In this document: positions 1 through 12,395 of the stretch, piece by piece
Position numbering within the stretch: the first letter of the stretch is position 1
How the letters are laid out: every line of letters begins with the position of its first letter
Assembly (NCBI RefSeq): GCF_016808095.1
Contig: NC_068975.1
Coordinates: 20,715,501 to 20,779,500, forward strand
Length of the DNA: 64,000 nt
Direction: 5' to 3'
Source of the DNA: Vigna angularis
Taxonomy: Eukaryota; Streptophyta; Magnoliopsida; Fabales; Fabaceae
Translations under genes and position numbers: made by a program
Notes under the pieces: generated by a model
Database searches by the model: none
What the model saw: only the letters and a program-made list of their open reading frames with translations
Told to the model about the DNA's origin: nothing

Positions 1-160
1 GGCGTTGGATTCGCAGCACCTCGTAGAGGCTCGGCGCCGGCAGCCGCACCTTGACCGCTTCCGCTGCAACTGCTCGGACAGAGTTCCGGCGGTACGAGCC
101 AATCGATGAGGAGAAATGGAGCGAAAAATCTCCGGCGGCGAGATTCAGCGGCGTCGTCAT
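1..160 (-). CDS. J-domain (DnaJ/Hsp40) protein, probably plastid-targeted; 5' end only
   Basis: Reading the minus strand from the ATG at 158-160 gives an open frame of 53 codons that runs off the window edge. The first ~40 residues are rich in Ser, Ala and Arg with few acids, as in a chloroplast transit peptide. They are followed by PAPSLYEVLRIQR, which matches the start of the J domain in small plastid J-proteins of the DnaJ 11 type (SLYEVL then a basic residue). The HPD motif would lie beyond the edge, so co-chaperone activity towards plastid Hsp70 is inferred from family knowledge. The start is supported by a TATA box about 65 bases upstream and by GC-rich coding composition that stops at the ATG. 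The G+C level contrasts sharply with the spacer behind it. A different short J-domain protein is possible. Confidence 0.7.
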   Translation of the reverse strand, partial: MTTPLNLAAGDFSLHFSSSIGSYRRNSVRAVAAEAVKVRLPAPSLYEVLRIQR

Positions 161-223
161 CGGAAATCGAATGCAACGTTTAGATATGAGGTTCTTTTGC
201 GAGGTTGAAATTGGGTTGTGGGG

Positions 224-232
224 TTTTATATA
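224..232 (-). promoter_or_regulatory. TATA box of the J-protein gene
   Basis: The minus strand reads TATATAAAA about 65-72 bases upstream of the ATG at 160. An ACGT-core sequence (TGACGTGTA) directly abuts it on the upstream side. Transcription would be expected to begin around 195. Confidence 0.6.
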
Positions 233-344
233 CACGTCAATGATGAAAAGATAGATAGAGTGAGGGGTAAAAGAGTAATTTCAAGCGGCACGAGGGATGG
301 GTGCGTAAGTGTGGGGTCGCGAGATTTGATAAAATCGCAAATTC

Positions 345-354
345 TGACGTGTCC
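345..354. promoter_or_regulatory. ACGT-core (ABRE/G-box-like) element
   Basis: TGACGTGTCC contains ACGTGTC, which fits the ABRE-like consensus bound by bZIP factors. It lies about 190 bases upstream of the J-protein start codon. The role is inferred from the motif only. Confidence 0.35.
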
Positions 355-378
355 TTGACACTGTGCGTTTTACCGCGG

Positions 379-388
379 CTTCTAGAAG
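379..388. promoter_or_regulatory. Heat-shock-element-like palindrome
   Basis: CTTCTAGAAG is a perfect palindrome that fits nTTCnnGAAn, two inverted heat-shock-factor half-sites. It lies about 220 bases upstream of the J-protein ATG. A full HSE usually has three or more half-sites and a third is not obvious. The link to a chaperone gene makes it plausible. Confidence 0.4.
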
Positions 389-3141
389 GCCCATATCTGT
401 GGGATGGGTCAACACTTCGGGTCCACTATGCTTTCTTGCATTTTTTTAGTATTTTTATCATATAATATCTTCATTTGTTCTTCTATCCTTATGTATCTAC
501 TATCTACATCAAAATTGAGAATTACTAATGTGATAAATAATTTATGTGATTTTGTGTAATGAAAATTCTGTTTCAACATTTAACTTTCTCTTAATAAATG
601 TTTTTATAAATAATAAACATTATTGAGATAAGATATTTTAAAATATGTAAATAATAGTACAACTTTTGTTAGTTTTATTTAAACTTTGTACTAATATAAT
701 TTAGTGAAACTATTTTTTTCTAATAATTATCATTTGTATTTATTGGAAAAAAGATTAACATAAATATGTAATTAATCTTTAAAAGGGTGTAAATTATAAA
801 GAGTAAAATGTTGTATTGAAAGAATATTAATTTTTTCTTTAATAATTATATGCTTATTCAAAATAAAACAATGCTTTTAATATTGTTTAAATTGAAAGAT
901 TTGGTTTAAAAGAGACATGGATGGTTGTCAGAGTTTATATTTTTCTTTTTTCGAATTGAATATTTGAGAGAAAAATGACAAGAAAGTGAAGAGAACGGAG
1001 AAATGGAGTTGGATTGGTTGAATAATGATCTTTCAAAGTGGTTCCATTCCTCTTGAATTCTATATTTCTTAGGAACTCACATTATTTTTCTTTTCTTAAT
1101 TCACACGCACTTTGCATACCTTCCTTTTTTCTTCTCAATCATTGTCAAAATCATTCTTATGGCTTGTCAATTCTAAACTAACCTAAATTATAATGTTCTT
1201 CTACTTTCTTTATAGGTTGTTATGCATGAATAAATAATACAAAATGATTTCTAGTTGTTGCTTTTTGTTCTTCTTCACATCATCATAGTCTAAGTTTTAA
1301 ATATATATTTTGACTTCTTTTTCAATGATCTCAATCACTTTCTTAGTGATTATAAGAAGGTTTTCTTTAATAAACATTATCTTCATTCACTTCGTTAACT
1401 ATTAGGAAATACTTGCCCTCAAAAGAGTCAATAAAATCGATTATAAAATTTATTTAAAATTGATTTTATCATCTCTGTCACAAACAAATCTTCATTAGCC
1501 GTGCCAACAAATCTGAGTTGTTCTCATTAGTTAAATCAAGTTTGTGATTTCTGTAATCCAACAGTAATTTCGTAACTATTTTTGGATAGTAAAAGAAATA
1601 ATAATAGTAATAATAATAATAAATAGATAAAGGATTTTTAGTTTGTAGATAAGATTTCACTGTCGTTATTATGAACAGATAAGTATAAGTATTTTAAGAG
1701 CGGATAAAATTGCAAAAAAAATAAACAAATATTGTAACAAAATGGAAAAAGATAAAAACAAATAACTTCCATCCATCTATAATAAGGTTATTGCTTTGAA
1801 TTCTTGACGCTCTATTTATGGCCATTAGTATTTAAGCTTAAGAGAGGGAAACACATGCAAGAGTGACGTGGTACTGAAATTATAATTAACTCCATAGTTT
1901 AGCATGCTCTTAAAATTAATAATTTTTATGTAAAAAAGACTTGGGTGTATTGTTGTTTCTTTTTAAGCATAACAAATCATGTATGGACCGTTTGATCACC
2001 CAATCAGCCAAGGATCGGATTATGAGAAAATGATCGACCGATCCGGAATGGAATAGTTATTATTTAATAATTAATCTTAACAATAACAACTATTAATAGA
2101 TAATTTAAGAGAGTAATAGTCATTGGTTGTACTTTAATGAAAATCATTTTTTAGTAATTAATGAGTCAGAGATCTAATAGTAGACTCGTAATAATATTTA
2201 TAAATATATGTAAGATGAAGTAATCAAGTTTCATTACTATTTCGCAAAATTACTCATTTGAGCGTCAAAGTATCAAATACCTTTTCACATGACTTAGACA
2301 AGAAGAAAAGAGTCAAAGTGTCAAACATCCGCTTAGACAAGAAGGAAAAAGAGTAAATATCATAACTGAATGATGAAGGACCATCAAGAAGCTCATCCAA
2401 TTTTCAGGACAATTTTAAATGTTTGGAGTAAAGATATCAATACCTTACCTACAAACGATAATATAATTATACATGTGTATGATATTCAAACTATTTAGTA
2501 TGAATTGAATGGGATTAAATTTTTATTAGAATTCAAACTATTTAGTTATTATATACTATATAGATATACAAACTTAAATTGTAATAAACCTACCGTGATT
2601 ATTTATTCTATAATTTGTTAATAGATTAAATTTTTAAATTTTTAGACGGACTGATTCAATACAAATCTTTCATATTTAAATTATCAATTTAATCCATACG
2701 GACTCTTACTTCCATCCGTGTATCTTCTTTTTATTATGTTTGGAAATTATTATGATTGTACTTAATTAGTACTAGGTTGCAGATCCAACCATCTAAATTA
2801 AACTAATAATTATATATAAAACTTTTGAAATGGTGAGAATTTTTGTAATAGTTTTTAAAGATTACTAACTAATTCTGGTGTTTAATAACTAATTTTGAGT
2901 GATTTTTATATATTTTTATCACATGATAAAAAAAATTACTTGATTAAAAAGAGATAAATAATTATACTTCTAAAAATAATTATTATAGAACGGTTCATAA
3001 CTTTATTTTTATATATAATTTTTATAATTTTTAGATCTTGATTCCTGAGTGATGTAACTATTAGACATGATAGGAACATAAACCTTAATTGTTTAAGAGA
3101 AATTATTCTTCATTTCCAAAGGGGGCCTTAAGGGACTAACC
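389..3141. other. AT-rich intergenic spacer
   Basis: No gene, RNA gene or complete mobile element could be recognised. A short (TAA)-type microsatellite lies near 1597-1622. Reading frames here are short, low in complexity and without family motifs. Confidence 0.6.
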
Positions 3142-3253
3142 GTTCATCTTAGAACATATTATTGACCTTACTGTAAGCACTAATATTTTGATCCTATGTT
3201 CATCTTAGAACATATTATTGACCTTACTGTAAGCACTAATATTTTGATCCTAT
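3142..3253. repeat. Tandem duplication, 56-bp unit, two copies
   Basis: The unit beginning GTTCATCTTAGAACATATT occurs at 3142 and again at 3198 with no differences seen by eye. The identity implies a recent local duplication. It borders the degenerate repeat that follows. Confidence 0.9.
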
Positions 3254-3256
3254 GTT

Positions 3257-3535
3257 TGTCGAGTGACATTGTTAGGGTTAATAACTTCTTATTTGAGGTA
3301 TTGTTTACTTTGAGGCATGTGCTCTGCGTCAATGTTTCAATCCCAAGTTCACAAAGTAACATCGTTATGGTCAATCACCTCTCATTTGACATATTGTCCT
3401 ACTTTAGAGTGTGAAGCTCTATCACGTTATCAGTCCCATGATGAACGTTAATGTTTCAATCCCAAGTCTATTGAGTGTCATCGTTAGAGCTAATCACCTA
3501 TAATCCGAAGTACTATCTGTTTTTGAGAATATGTT
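3257..3535. repeat. Degenerate tandem repeat, about three units of 90-120 bp
   Basis: Three diverged copies begin near 3258, 3349 and 3468. Each has a GAGTGACAT-like start, a T(C/A)GTTA-GG-TTAAT stretch, a CTCATTTGA-like block and, in two copies, the phrase TTTCAATCCCAAGT. Spacing is uneven. The repeat looks like part of an old dispersed element; the family was not identified. Confidence 0.6.
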
Positions 3536-3899
3536 CTATCATGATTTTGTTTTTAAAATATGTCTAAAAAGAGGAAAGGAAATATTTAAAGTGTTTTAGC
3601 ATGTTATAATTTAATCTTTTAAAGTGTACATATATTTAATCTTTTATTATATTTTAAAATAAAAACATAATATTATAAAATATACTTTTTATACCTATTT
3701 AATAATTTTTACTATTATCTTTAATTATATTTAAAATTAAAAAAAGAATGAGATATTATTGAAGATTTGATTCTTTCACGTTATGGAAAGAACGAGCGAA
3801 AAGTTTCCTTCTAGAATCGACTGATCGTAATGTTTTTCTTCTGTTATATTTTTCAATGATTTTGTCACAGTGTGATGTTAGAAGTACAAAGTGAGTGAT
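3536..3899. other. AT-rich spacer before the copia insertion
   Basis: This is unique-looking AT-rich sequence without coding signal. Its last base starts the target duplication of the adjoining retrotransposon. Confidence 0.5.
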
Positions 3900-3904
3900 G
3901 GAAA

Positions 3905-4377
3905 TATTGGGAATCAAATTGATTCCTTACTGTCATGAAGACAGTAATTCAATGTATTCTGTTTTGGTTTTACAGTTACTAGGTTCTTAGGTTTTCTAGT
4001 TAGTTGAACAAAGCTCTATAAATAGAGCTCTCTCTCTTTGTTTACGTAAGAAAATACAATATCTACATTTCCTCAGTTTCAATACTTCACAACATAATAT
4101 AATAAGAAAAGAGAACGTTTTTCTTACCTCTCGTGTTATCCTCTTCATCTTTGCCTTCTTCGCCGTCGTCAACCGTCGTCTCCTCTGCCGCAGATCTGCG
4201 CTGACGCCGCTGCTGCCTCATCGCCTAGAGAAGCTCACTGTCGCTCCGTTCTCTCTCCTCTCACACTCGTTTTTACATTGCTTGCGTGGCTTTTTCGTTT
4301 GCCTTACGCTTATCCGCTATAAGCCATCGTGGACTGGGCCATAGACTTGCGTGAACAATGCTGGGCCAATTCTAATA
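3905..4377 (+). repeat. 5' LTR of the copia element
   Basis: It starts TATTGGGAATC and ends CCAATTCTAATA, so the ends form an imperfect inverted repeat (TATT...AATA). It contains a TATA box and a C+T-rich downstream part. The exact limits follow from the target duplication on the left and the primer site on the right. Confidence 0.95.
4012..4029 (+). promoter_or_regulatory. LTR promoter: TATA box inside a palindrome
   Basis: CTCTATAAATAGAG sits in a short inverted repeat (AGCTCTAT/ATAGAGCT) about 110 bases into the LTR. In the 3' LTR the palindrome is longer (GAGCTC at both ends, 8925-8944). It probably drives element transcription. Confidence 0.6.
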
Positions 4378-4392
4378 TGGTATCAGAGTAGG
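4378..4392 (+). other. Primer binding site (initiator tRNA-Met)
   Basis: TGGTATCAGAGTAGG follows the 5' LTR immediately and is complementary to the 3' end of plant initiator methionine tRNA, as in most plant copia elements. Confidence 0.9.
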
Positions 4393-4454
4393 TCTAGTGC
4401 CTGCTCTGCTTCCGTTGCCTCTGATTCAATTCTTGATATCTTCTTGGGCTCTTC

Positions 4455-7400
4455 TTGGGTTCTTTTCATATGGATCAACCTTCCAACCCATCCAGTTCTT
4501 ACTACCTACACCCAGGTGAATCTTCCAACCCAACTAGCCCCTATTACTTACATCCAGGTGAGAACCCGGGCCTCACTCTCATTGCACAGACTCTAAACGA
4601 GAACAATTACTCCTCATGGAGCAGAAGTATGAGAAGAGCCTTGCTCTCCAAGAATAAAACAAAATTTATTGATGGGTCCATAAAGAAACCCCAGAAAACT
4701 GATGCACTGTTTGATGCATGGGAAAGATGTAATGTGATGATATTATCTTGGATAACAAAAACTCTCTCCCCACAGATTGCTGAAAGTGTCATCTACGTTG
4801 AAGAGGCCAAGGAATTGTGGGATGAGCTGAAAGAATGATTCTTCAAAGGAGATTATTTCAAGATTTCTGACTTACTGCAGGACATATACTCTATCAAGCA
4901 GGGAGAAAGAGGAGTGAGTCAATTCTTTACTGATCTGAAAATCCTATGGGAGGAGTTGGAATTTCTAAGACCCATTCCTACTTGCACATGTAAAATTCAG
5001 TGTAGTTGTGATCTCTCCAGAATCTCCTTAAGATATATGGAAATGGAACATGTGATATGTTTCTTGAAAGGGTTAAATGATTCTTACAATACTGTCCAGA
5101 CACAAATTCTTTTGATGGATCTTCTACCTAATATCAATCGGGTCTTCTCTCTCATTATGCAACAAGAGAGACAAGAGAAACATAGCTCTCCCGAGGTTAA
5201 GGTTCTGGCAAATGCTACTGATAAGAACAATCAATGGAAGGGCCAGGGAAGGGGCTCTGGATTTCGTGCCCAAGGGAGAGGAAGGGGCAGGAATTCCAAC
5301 TATAGAAAGCAATGCTCCTTTTGCAACAAGATGAACCACACTGTAGATGAGTGCTACTCTAAGCACGGATATCCTCCTTGGTATAAGAAAGGTGACAACA
5401 ATCACCACAAGAAGACTGACTAGGGCACTGCTAATGCCTGCCAAAACAGCACTGAAATAGAAGGGGTACATAGTACACACCAAGCCAATAATGCCAACAT
5501 TTTCAACTCTTTCACGGCTGAACAGATGCAAAAGCTTCTCAGAATGATGGACAAGATTGATGAACCCCCTCACAAAGTCAATCAAGTCCAGAGAAGTGAC
5601 ACTGAACATAAACAAGGTACTCTTTCATGGATAATAGACATTGGTGCCACAGATCATGTGACACATGATAGGACAAATTTTGTCACTTTTTATAAAATTA
5701 AACCTATTTCTGTGAAACTGTCAAATAATACTATTATAACTGCTGAACATGCTGGAACTGTACACTTTTCCAAGGATTTTATCATTTTTAATGTTCTATA
5801 TATCCCTGAATTTTGTTTCAATTTGATTTATGTTCAAAGCCTCATTAAAGACTTGGATTCCAGTCTAACATTTTCCTCTAAGACTTGCCAGATAAAGGAG
5901 AATCATACATTGAAGATGATTGGATGTGCTAATTCTTGGAAGGGCCTCTATTACCTACAAGCTTTTCCTAAATCTGATCAAAGATATACTGCTAAGACTG
6001 TTTTTTCTTTTAAGAATCTTAATGTAAATCTGTGGCACTGTAGATTAGGCCATCCAGGAGACAAGGTTATGAAACATATATGTGAGAATTTTCCCTATGT
6101 TAAGGTTGACACTGATATTGTTTGTGACACTTGCCACTATGCTAAACAATGAAAGTTATCTTTTCCTAAAAGTGTTTCTGCCACCACTGATTGCTTTGAA
6201 ATTGTGCATTGTGATATATGGGGTCCCCTTAATACTGTCTCTGTCCATGGTCATAAGTACTTTCTCACCATAGTAGATGATTACAGTAGGCATACATGGG
6301 TTTTTCTTATGAACAATAAGGGTCAGACTAGAGAATTATTGCAAAATTTTGTTACTAAGATTAAAACTCAGTTTAACAAACTAATTAAAACTGTTAGATC
6401 TGATAATGGCCCTGAGTTTAGTTGTGTGGATTTCTATAATATGCATGGAATCAACCACCAAAAGAGTTGTGTTGAGACCCCGGAACAAAACTCTGTTGTT
6501 GAAAGAAAGCATCAACATATACTAAATGTGACCCGTAGTCTCCTTTTTCAAGCCAATATTCCTACTGCCTACTAGTCTTATGCTGTTGGCCATGCTGTTT
6601 ATCTAATAAACAGATTGCCTACTACCATTCTTAACCAGAAAACACCTCATGAACTTCTCTACAAATTACCTCCCACCTATTTAAACCTCAAGACCTTTGG
6701 CTGTTTATATTTTGCCTCAACTCTAGAAAATAACAGAAGCAAGCTCGACCCTAGAGCTAGAAAAGGAATTTTTCTAGGATATAAATGTGGTGTGAAAGGA
6801 TACATTGTGCTTGACATAAATAGCAAGGAACTTTTTATAAGCAGAAATGTCGTTTTTCATGAGGACACTTTCCCTTACAAAGAACCGCAAGGCAGCAGAG
6901 CAAACTGTGATGTTGAAAGGGACAAAGCTGATACTCTGAATGACCTCCTAAGAGACCAGTATCCTACTAGCGATGATGGACATGATGAGTTAGATATTAC
7001 TGAGCAAACAGAAGTGGAACAGCTAGGAGAACTGATTTATGATATTGAAAGCAACAGTACTGGTACAAGTAACAGTCTAAACAATCAGAGATATAGAAGG
7101 TCTGACAGACCCAGAAGGACTCCTACGTACTTGAAGGATTATGTCCATCAGGTGAATGAATCCTCAACTATTAAAAATGGTTTTAAAACTCCCTACCCCA
7201 TTTTTGACCTGCTGTGTTGTAATAATCTTTCAAACAGACATCTAAAGTACACTATGACTGTCATTGGGAACAAGGAACCCATATCTTATAATGAGGCAAG
7301 AGGGATGACTGAATGGGTAGAGGCCATCCAGAGAGAAATCAAAGCCCTACAAGACAATGACACATGGGTTTTGACCCCACTGCCTCTAGGGAAGACTGCC

Positions 7401-8810
7401 ATAGGGTGTAAATGGGTGTATAAAACGAAATACAAGGTTGATGGTAGCATTGAAAGGTACAAAGCCCGTTTAGTGGCAAAGGGTTATACACAGCAGGAGG
7501 GCATAGACTATCTGGACACCTTTTCCCCTGTGGCTAAACTTACCATGGTCAAATTACTCATTGCCCTAGCTGCTTCCAACAGTTGGTTTCTACATCAATT
7601 GGATGTTGACAATGCTTTTCTGCATGGAGACCTTAATGAAGAGGTCTACATGGAACCACCCCCAGGTCTAGACGTATATAATAAAGGACAGGTTTGCAAG
7701 TTGACCAAATCTTTGTATGGCTTGAAACAAGTCAGTAGGCAATGGTTTGACAAGCTTTCTTCCTTCCTAATAACTGCTAAGTTTGTCCAATCTAAGTCTG
7801 ATCATTCCTTGTTTACTAAAAGAACACCTACAGGTTTTACTGCTCTCCTTGTGTATGTGGATGATATTGTGTTAGCAGGGGACTCTATGGTGGAGATCAA
7901 TTGCATAAAGGAGCTTCTTCACAATAGGTTTCGAATAAAGAACCTAGGAGAACTCAAATACTTCCTAGGACTAGAAGTGGCCAGATCTAAGAAGGGTATC
8001 CACCTATGTCAAAGGAAATATGCCTTAGATATATTGGAAGAAACGGGAATGTTGGGCTGTAAGCCTTCGTCTACTCCCTTCCTAAGTGACATTAGCTGCT
8101 TGTACAAATTGGAAAGCTACCTGGATGACCCAGGCCCTTACAGGAGGCTAATAGGGAAGTTGCTTTACCTCACAAATACAAGAGCTGACCTATGTTTTTC
8201 AGTTAATTTACTTAGTCAATTTGTTCAATCACCTACTGACTATCACTATCGGGCCATTCAACATATTCTCAGGTACATCAAATCCAAGCCCTCTGAAGGG
8301 TTGTTTTTTCTTGCTGACTCCCCTATGCAGCTAAAGGCATTTAGTGATTCTGACTAGGCGACATGTTCCAACACCAGAAGATCCACAATAGGGTTCTATA
8401 TCTTCCTTGGATCCTTTCTTATATCTTGGAAATCTAAGAAGCAGAAAACTGTCTCCAGATCCTCTACTGAAGCTGAGTATAGAGCTCTTGCAGCCACTGT
8501 ATGTGAGATACAGTGGCTCAGTTATCTCCTACGAGACCTTCAAATAGAAGAGTCAGGAATTCCAGCCTTGTATTGCGACAACAAGTCTGCAAGACATATA
8601 GCTCACAACCAGAGCTTTCATGAACGGACCAAGCATATTGAGCTTGACTGCCATGTCGTCCGTGAGAAAGTTCAGGAACACCTTCTCAACCTTCTTCCCG
8701 TGCGCTCCGACGAGCAGTTGGCTGACATCTTCACAAAATTTCCACATTGCGTTAGGTTCAGATTCATTGTTCCCAAGCTTGGACTGACGACCATCCACCG
8801 TCCAGCTTGA
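4455..8810 (+). pseudogene. copia gag-pol polyprotein frame, broken by five in-frame stops
   Basis: Seen: a single reading frame runs from 4455 (or the ATG at 4470) to the TGA at 8808. It is interrupted by stops at 4836, 5421, 6150, 6573 and 8355 with no frameshift. Domains in order: gag (4455-5420) with a CX2CX4HX4C zinc knuckle near 5313-5354; protease with D-I-G-A near 5638; integrase zinc finger (HX..HX..CX2C, ~6030-6145) and core with D, D and E (6204-6500); reverse transcriptase (~7330-8080) with YVDDI near 7853; RNase H (~8330-8740). Each stop context is consistent with one C-to-T or G-to-A change, the usual decay of methylated transposons. Because no frameshift has accumulated and LTRs are close, inactivation is recent. 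The copy could still be mobilised in trans, since LTRs, PBS and PPT look intact (inference). Confidence 0.92.
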
Positions 8811-8818
8811 GGGGAGGC
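8809..8818 (+). other. Polypurine tract
   Basis: GAGGGGAGGC ends directly at the first base of the 3' LTR. It overlaps the gag-pol stop codon. It is the expected plus-strand primer. Confidence 0.8.
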
Positions 8819-9288
8819 TATTGGGAATCAAATTGATTCCTTACTATCATGAAGACAATAATTCAATGTATTCTGTTTTGGTTGTACAGTTACTAGGTTC
8901 TTAGGTTTTCTAGTTAGTTGAACAGAGCTCTATAAATAGAGCTCTCTCTCTTTGTTTACGTAAGAAAATACAATATCTACATTTCCTCAGTTTCAATACT
9001 TCACAACATAATATAATAAGAAAAGAGAACGTTTTTCTTACCTCTCGTGTTATCCTCTTCATCTTTGCCTTCTTCGCCGTCGTCAACCGCCGTCTCCTCC
9101 GCCGCAGATCTGCGCTGACGCCACTGCTGCCTCATCGCCTGGAGAAGCTCACTGTCGCTCCGTTCTCTCTCCTCTCACACTCATTTTTACACTGCTTGCA
9201 TGGCTTTTTCGTTTGCCTTATGCTTATCCGCTATAAGCCATTATGGGCTGGGCCATAGACTTGCGTGAGTGCTGGGCCAATTCTAATA
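8819..9288 (+). repeat. 3' LTR of the copia element
   Basis: It is collinear with 3905-4377 with about 16 substitutions and a 3-bp deletion near its end. It is followed by the GGAAA duplication. Confidence 0.95.
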
Positions 9289-9293
9289 GGAAA

Positions 9294-11663
9294 CATAAAA
9301 AAATTATATTATAATAGTTTATTTTGTTTCTTTAACAAAAGAGTAGATTTATAAAACAAGTTTGGAGATTTTTATGATAATGTAACTCTTAAATTCTTTA
9401 ATGTTATATCTTAATTCACCTTCATTATTTCGATAATATTAAAGTTATTTATTATATTTAAAATATTATTTGTCTTGAAGTACCTTATAATTTTTTATTT
9501 ACTTAGTCGTTGGACCATCAAAGTCTTTATAACTTCTATTTGTACAACATCCTAGACATAAAATGTTTTAAAAAATATATATTACACTAATTAATCCAAA
9601 GGCTTTGAAACTGGAATTGGAAAATTATGCAAAACATTTTTTTATTTCATAATTATTTCTCTTAATTATTAAAAAACATTATATCAATACTCTTTTAACA
9701 TTATACTAAAGGTTCATAAAATACTATGAATATCTAAAAAATGGATATTTAAGTCGAAGATGATTTAATAAAATGATACTTTAATATTTTATTAATAACC
9801 AGCTATGTTATAAATAAGTTGATCTATTTTTGAATTTATTATGCAAAATCTTACTATTTTTTTTTTAAAAAAAGTTTTAAATTTTTCTTTGTCTTGTACC
9901 TAAGAAATTTAACTTATCCTTGGTGTGTTATTTGCTCACACACTACCCTTGACTTTACAATAGAGTGAATAAGTTTTATTTCATATCACTTTCTAGAGTT
10001 AAATTTATGTTTATATATTGCATGTGACTCAAGTATACTTATTTGAGGAGTGTTCTACAATATTTGACATCTTAATAATTGTAATTTAGGTTGAATGATT
10101 GTCATATTATGATTGTAATCTTAGATGTATAGATTACTCTTGTTTGAGTTGACTTGGTATATAAGAAATGAAAATGAGTTATTTGTGGTGCATATTAAAG
10201 TTATTTTCAGAGTTATTAATTTAGGGGTTAACACTATGAAAAGGTACTTGTGACTATAATTAATGAGTCTATTTAATCATATTGGTTCTTTTTAGATGCC
10301 TACAAAAAAAAAACACTCGATTGGGGTTTGGAGTATTGCATGTTATGTAGATTTTTAGTTTGCATTATACAACCTCATTGGTGGGTGTCCTATTTGGGTT
10401 TGAAAGTAAGTTAACTCGTTGAGCTAGTTTGTCAGATGTGATATGAAATATGTTTTGATATATGAATGATCTTTGAGAGACTACTATGTTTTTGGATTTA
10501 TTATACCTTTAAAGAAATGTAAACATGCTTTATAATTAAAGTAAATGTTGCAATTTGATATATTGTATGTGGTGGAATGAGAAGGTGGTAATTTATAAGG
10601 AGAAACACTACTATGTTTGGTTGATTGTGGAGTGTATTGATATCAGAGTTTGTTGTGGGATTATCCTAACTCTACTAAATAATTGAACTCATATAAAAGA
10701 AAATAGTTAAAGAGAGAGTTAAAGCGATCCTCATAAGTAAATTTGATATTAAGGATCAAATCTACATATACATGATTTAGCCTGTTATACTTGTTAGTAT
10801 AAAATGTAGACATGAGATGATAAGGAACCTTTAGGAGGAATGATGAGTATAACAAGTGTTTGGACTCAAATTTTAATCAATATATTGAATCCTTCAAATT
10901 TGGTGTTTAATGTATGATGAGTATGAAAGAATTATAAGTATCTTATGAGTGTAATATTATTTTGTTTATAAATATATTTTAGTGTGTGTGATTGTAATTA
11001 TACGATAATCTTTGATTAGGTCCTATTAATATGATCTTGAATGATTTAGTTAATCATGTTATGGTATTATTATCTTTCTCCTATGATTATTCACATAGGG
11101 CATAATATTATTTTAAATAGATATAAAGAACATATTTTATACTAGTATAACTATACATACGGGACAATCTTTTATATCGAGAAGTTATACATAATATGTT
11201 TCTATATCTTTCTATTAGTGTTTTTGATATCGGTATGTTATAGCTGCAAAACTTTGGGTTATTACATGTGTTCCTCCAAAATATTGATATAAATTGAAAA
11301 AAAAATTGTAGTTTCACGAAAACATTAGAATAATTAGTGTGATTTAGTTTTATTCGTAAAAAATGTATTTGGGTGAGGTATGTGTCTTTGATGTTATGTT
11401 AGAGATAGAAAAAAAGATGATAAGATTGGTGGCACCAACAGCGTAAAGAATTTCATTAATTAAAATCAAGCGACTAAAAAATATTTGTTGTACCAAACGC
11501 CAGGGATACTAAGTGTGGCCATGTCCCACTTTCTAGAAACCTACAAGACAAAGAAATGTGGTCACACATGGCATTACAATTTCCAAAACAACACCATCTT
11601 CAATATTATTTTTCTAAAATAATGGCAACTATATATAAAGTCTATTAATTAATTTGTAGGTGA
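9294..11663. other. AT-rich spacer, possibly with old retroelement debris
   Basis: No coding region recognised. TGATATCAGAGT at 10636-10647 resembles a worn primer binding site, but no LTR pair or pol motif could be tied to it. The last five bases (GGTGA, 11659-11663) would be the target duplication of the gypsy remnant that follows, though its partner cannot be located. Confidence 0.45.
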
Positions 11664-12279
11664 TGTAACATCCCAATTATATAATAACCAATATTATATA
11701 ATAAAGACGTCAACATTCAAATATAGAGAACAGTCAGAATATGACGTGTAATTTAATTGTTAAATTACAATCATCCAAATAAAATGAGCGAAAATTTAAA
11801 CTTGAACAGTTGAAAGGATTGATCACTACAAGTGTTCAATCAGGAGATTTCTAGGAAGACTACTCTGCAACATCAGCAACCTCTAGCTCTTGATCCAAAG
11901 GACTCTCCTCGACAGCATCTGCTCCCATCCAAGTGGATGATCATCGCCAAAGAAAGATATCCAAATTGGCACACAACACAAACAATGCAAGGGTGAGCTA
12001 GATATAAAAAGCATGTTATACATACAGCACAGTTAATTCATGCAATCACTCATAGATTCATATAAAAGAACAATTAAAGCATACTCATTGATCCATATTT
12101 CACATATTTCCATGACATGTAAACATTCATCCACACATGGTAAACTGACATCACAAGACTTGTTACTTTATACCCCGACTTGTTCCTTTATAAACCGACT
12201 CGTCCGGACTAGAATGATTACCGAGCTATGGCGAGTCTTGCACTCGTGGTGGCTTTATGAAACTTGGGCACTCCCGCCC

Positions 12280-12395
12280 TGGCACTCCCGCCTTGTGGAA
12301 CTTTAGGCACTACCGCCTGGTGGAACATTAGGCACTACCGCCTGGTGGAACATTAGGCACTACCGCCTGGTGGAACATTTAGGCACTCCCGCCCG
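12280..12395. repeat. 25-bp tandem repeat in the gypsy LTR
   Basis: The unit GGCACTACCGCCTGGTGGAA plus CATTA recurs at 12306, 12331 and 12356, with diverged copies on both sides. A single worn copy persists near 59242-59270 in the related LTR, so the array expanded in this lineage. Confidence 0.85.

Larger units (their letters stand above)
3900..9293 (+). mobile_element. Complete Ty1-copia LTR retrotransposon with target duplications
   Basis: The element is 5384 bp (3905-9288) with LTRs of 473 and 470 bp, a methionine-tRNA primer site, one gag-pol frame and a polypurine tract. It is flanked on both sides by GGAAA (3900-3904 and 9289-9293), the 5-bp duplication expected of integrase. Domain order gag, protease, integrase, reverse transcriptase, RNase H is that of the copia superfamily. 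The LTRs differ at about 16 positions plus one 3-bp gap by eye (roughly 3.4%), nearly all transitions, so the insertion is fairly recent. LTR termini are TA...TA rather than TG...CA. The internal frame has five stops, so this copy cannot act alone. Confidence 0.95.

Noticed and set aside
10636..10647. TGATATCAGAGT as a second primer binding site
   Set aside because: It resembles TGGTATCAGAG, but no LTR precedes it and no pol motif follows, so it may be chance.
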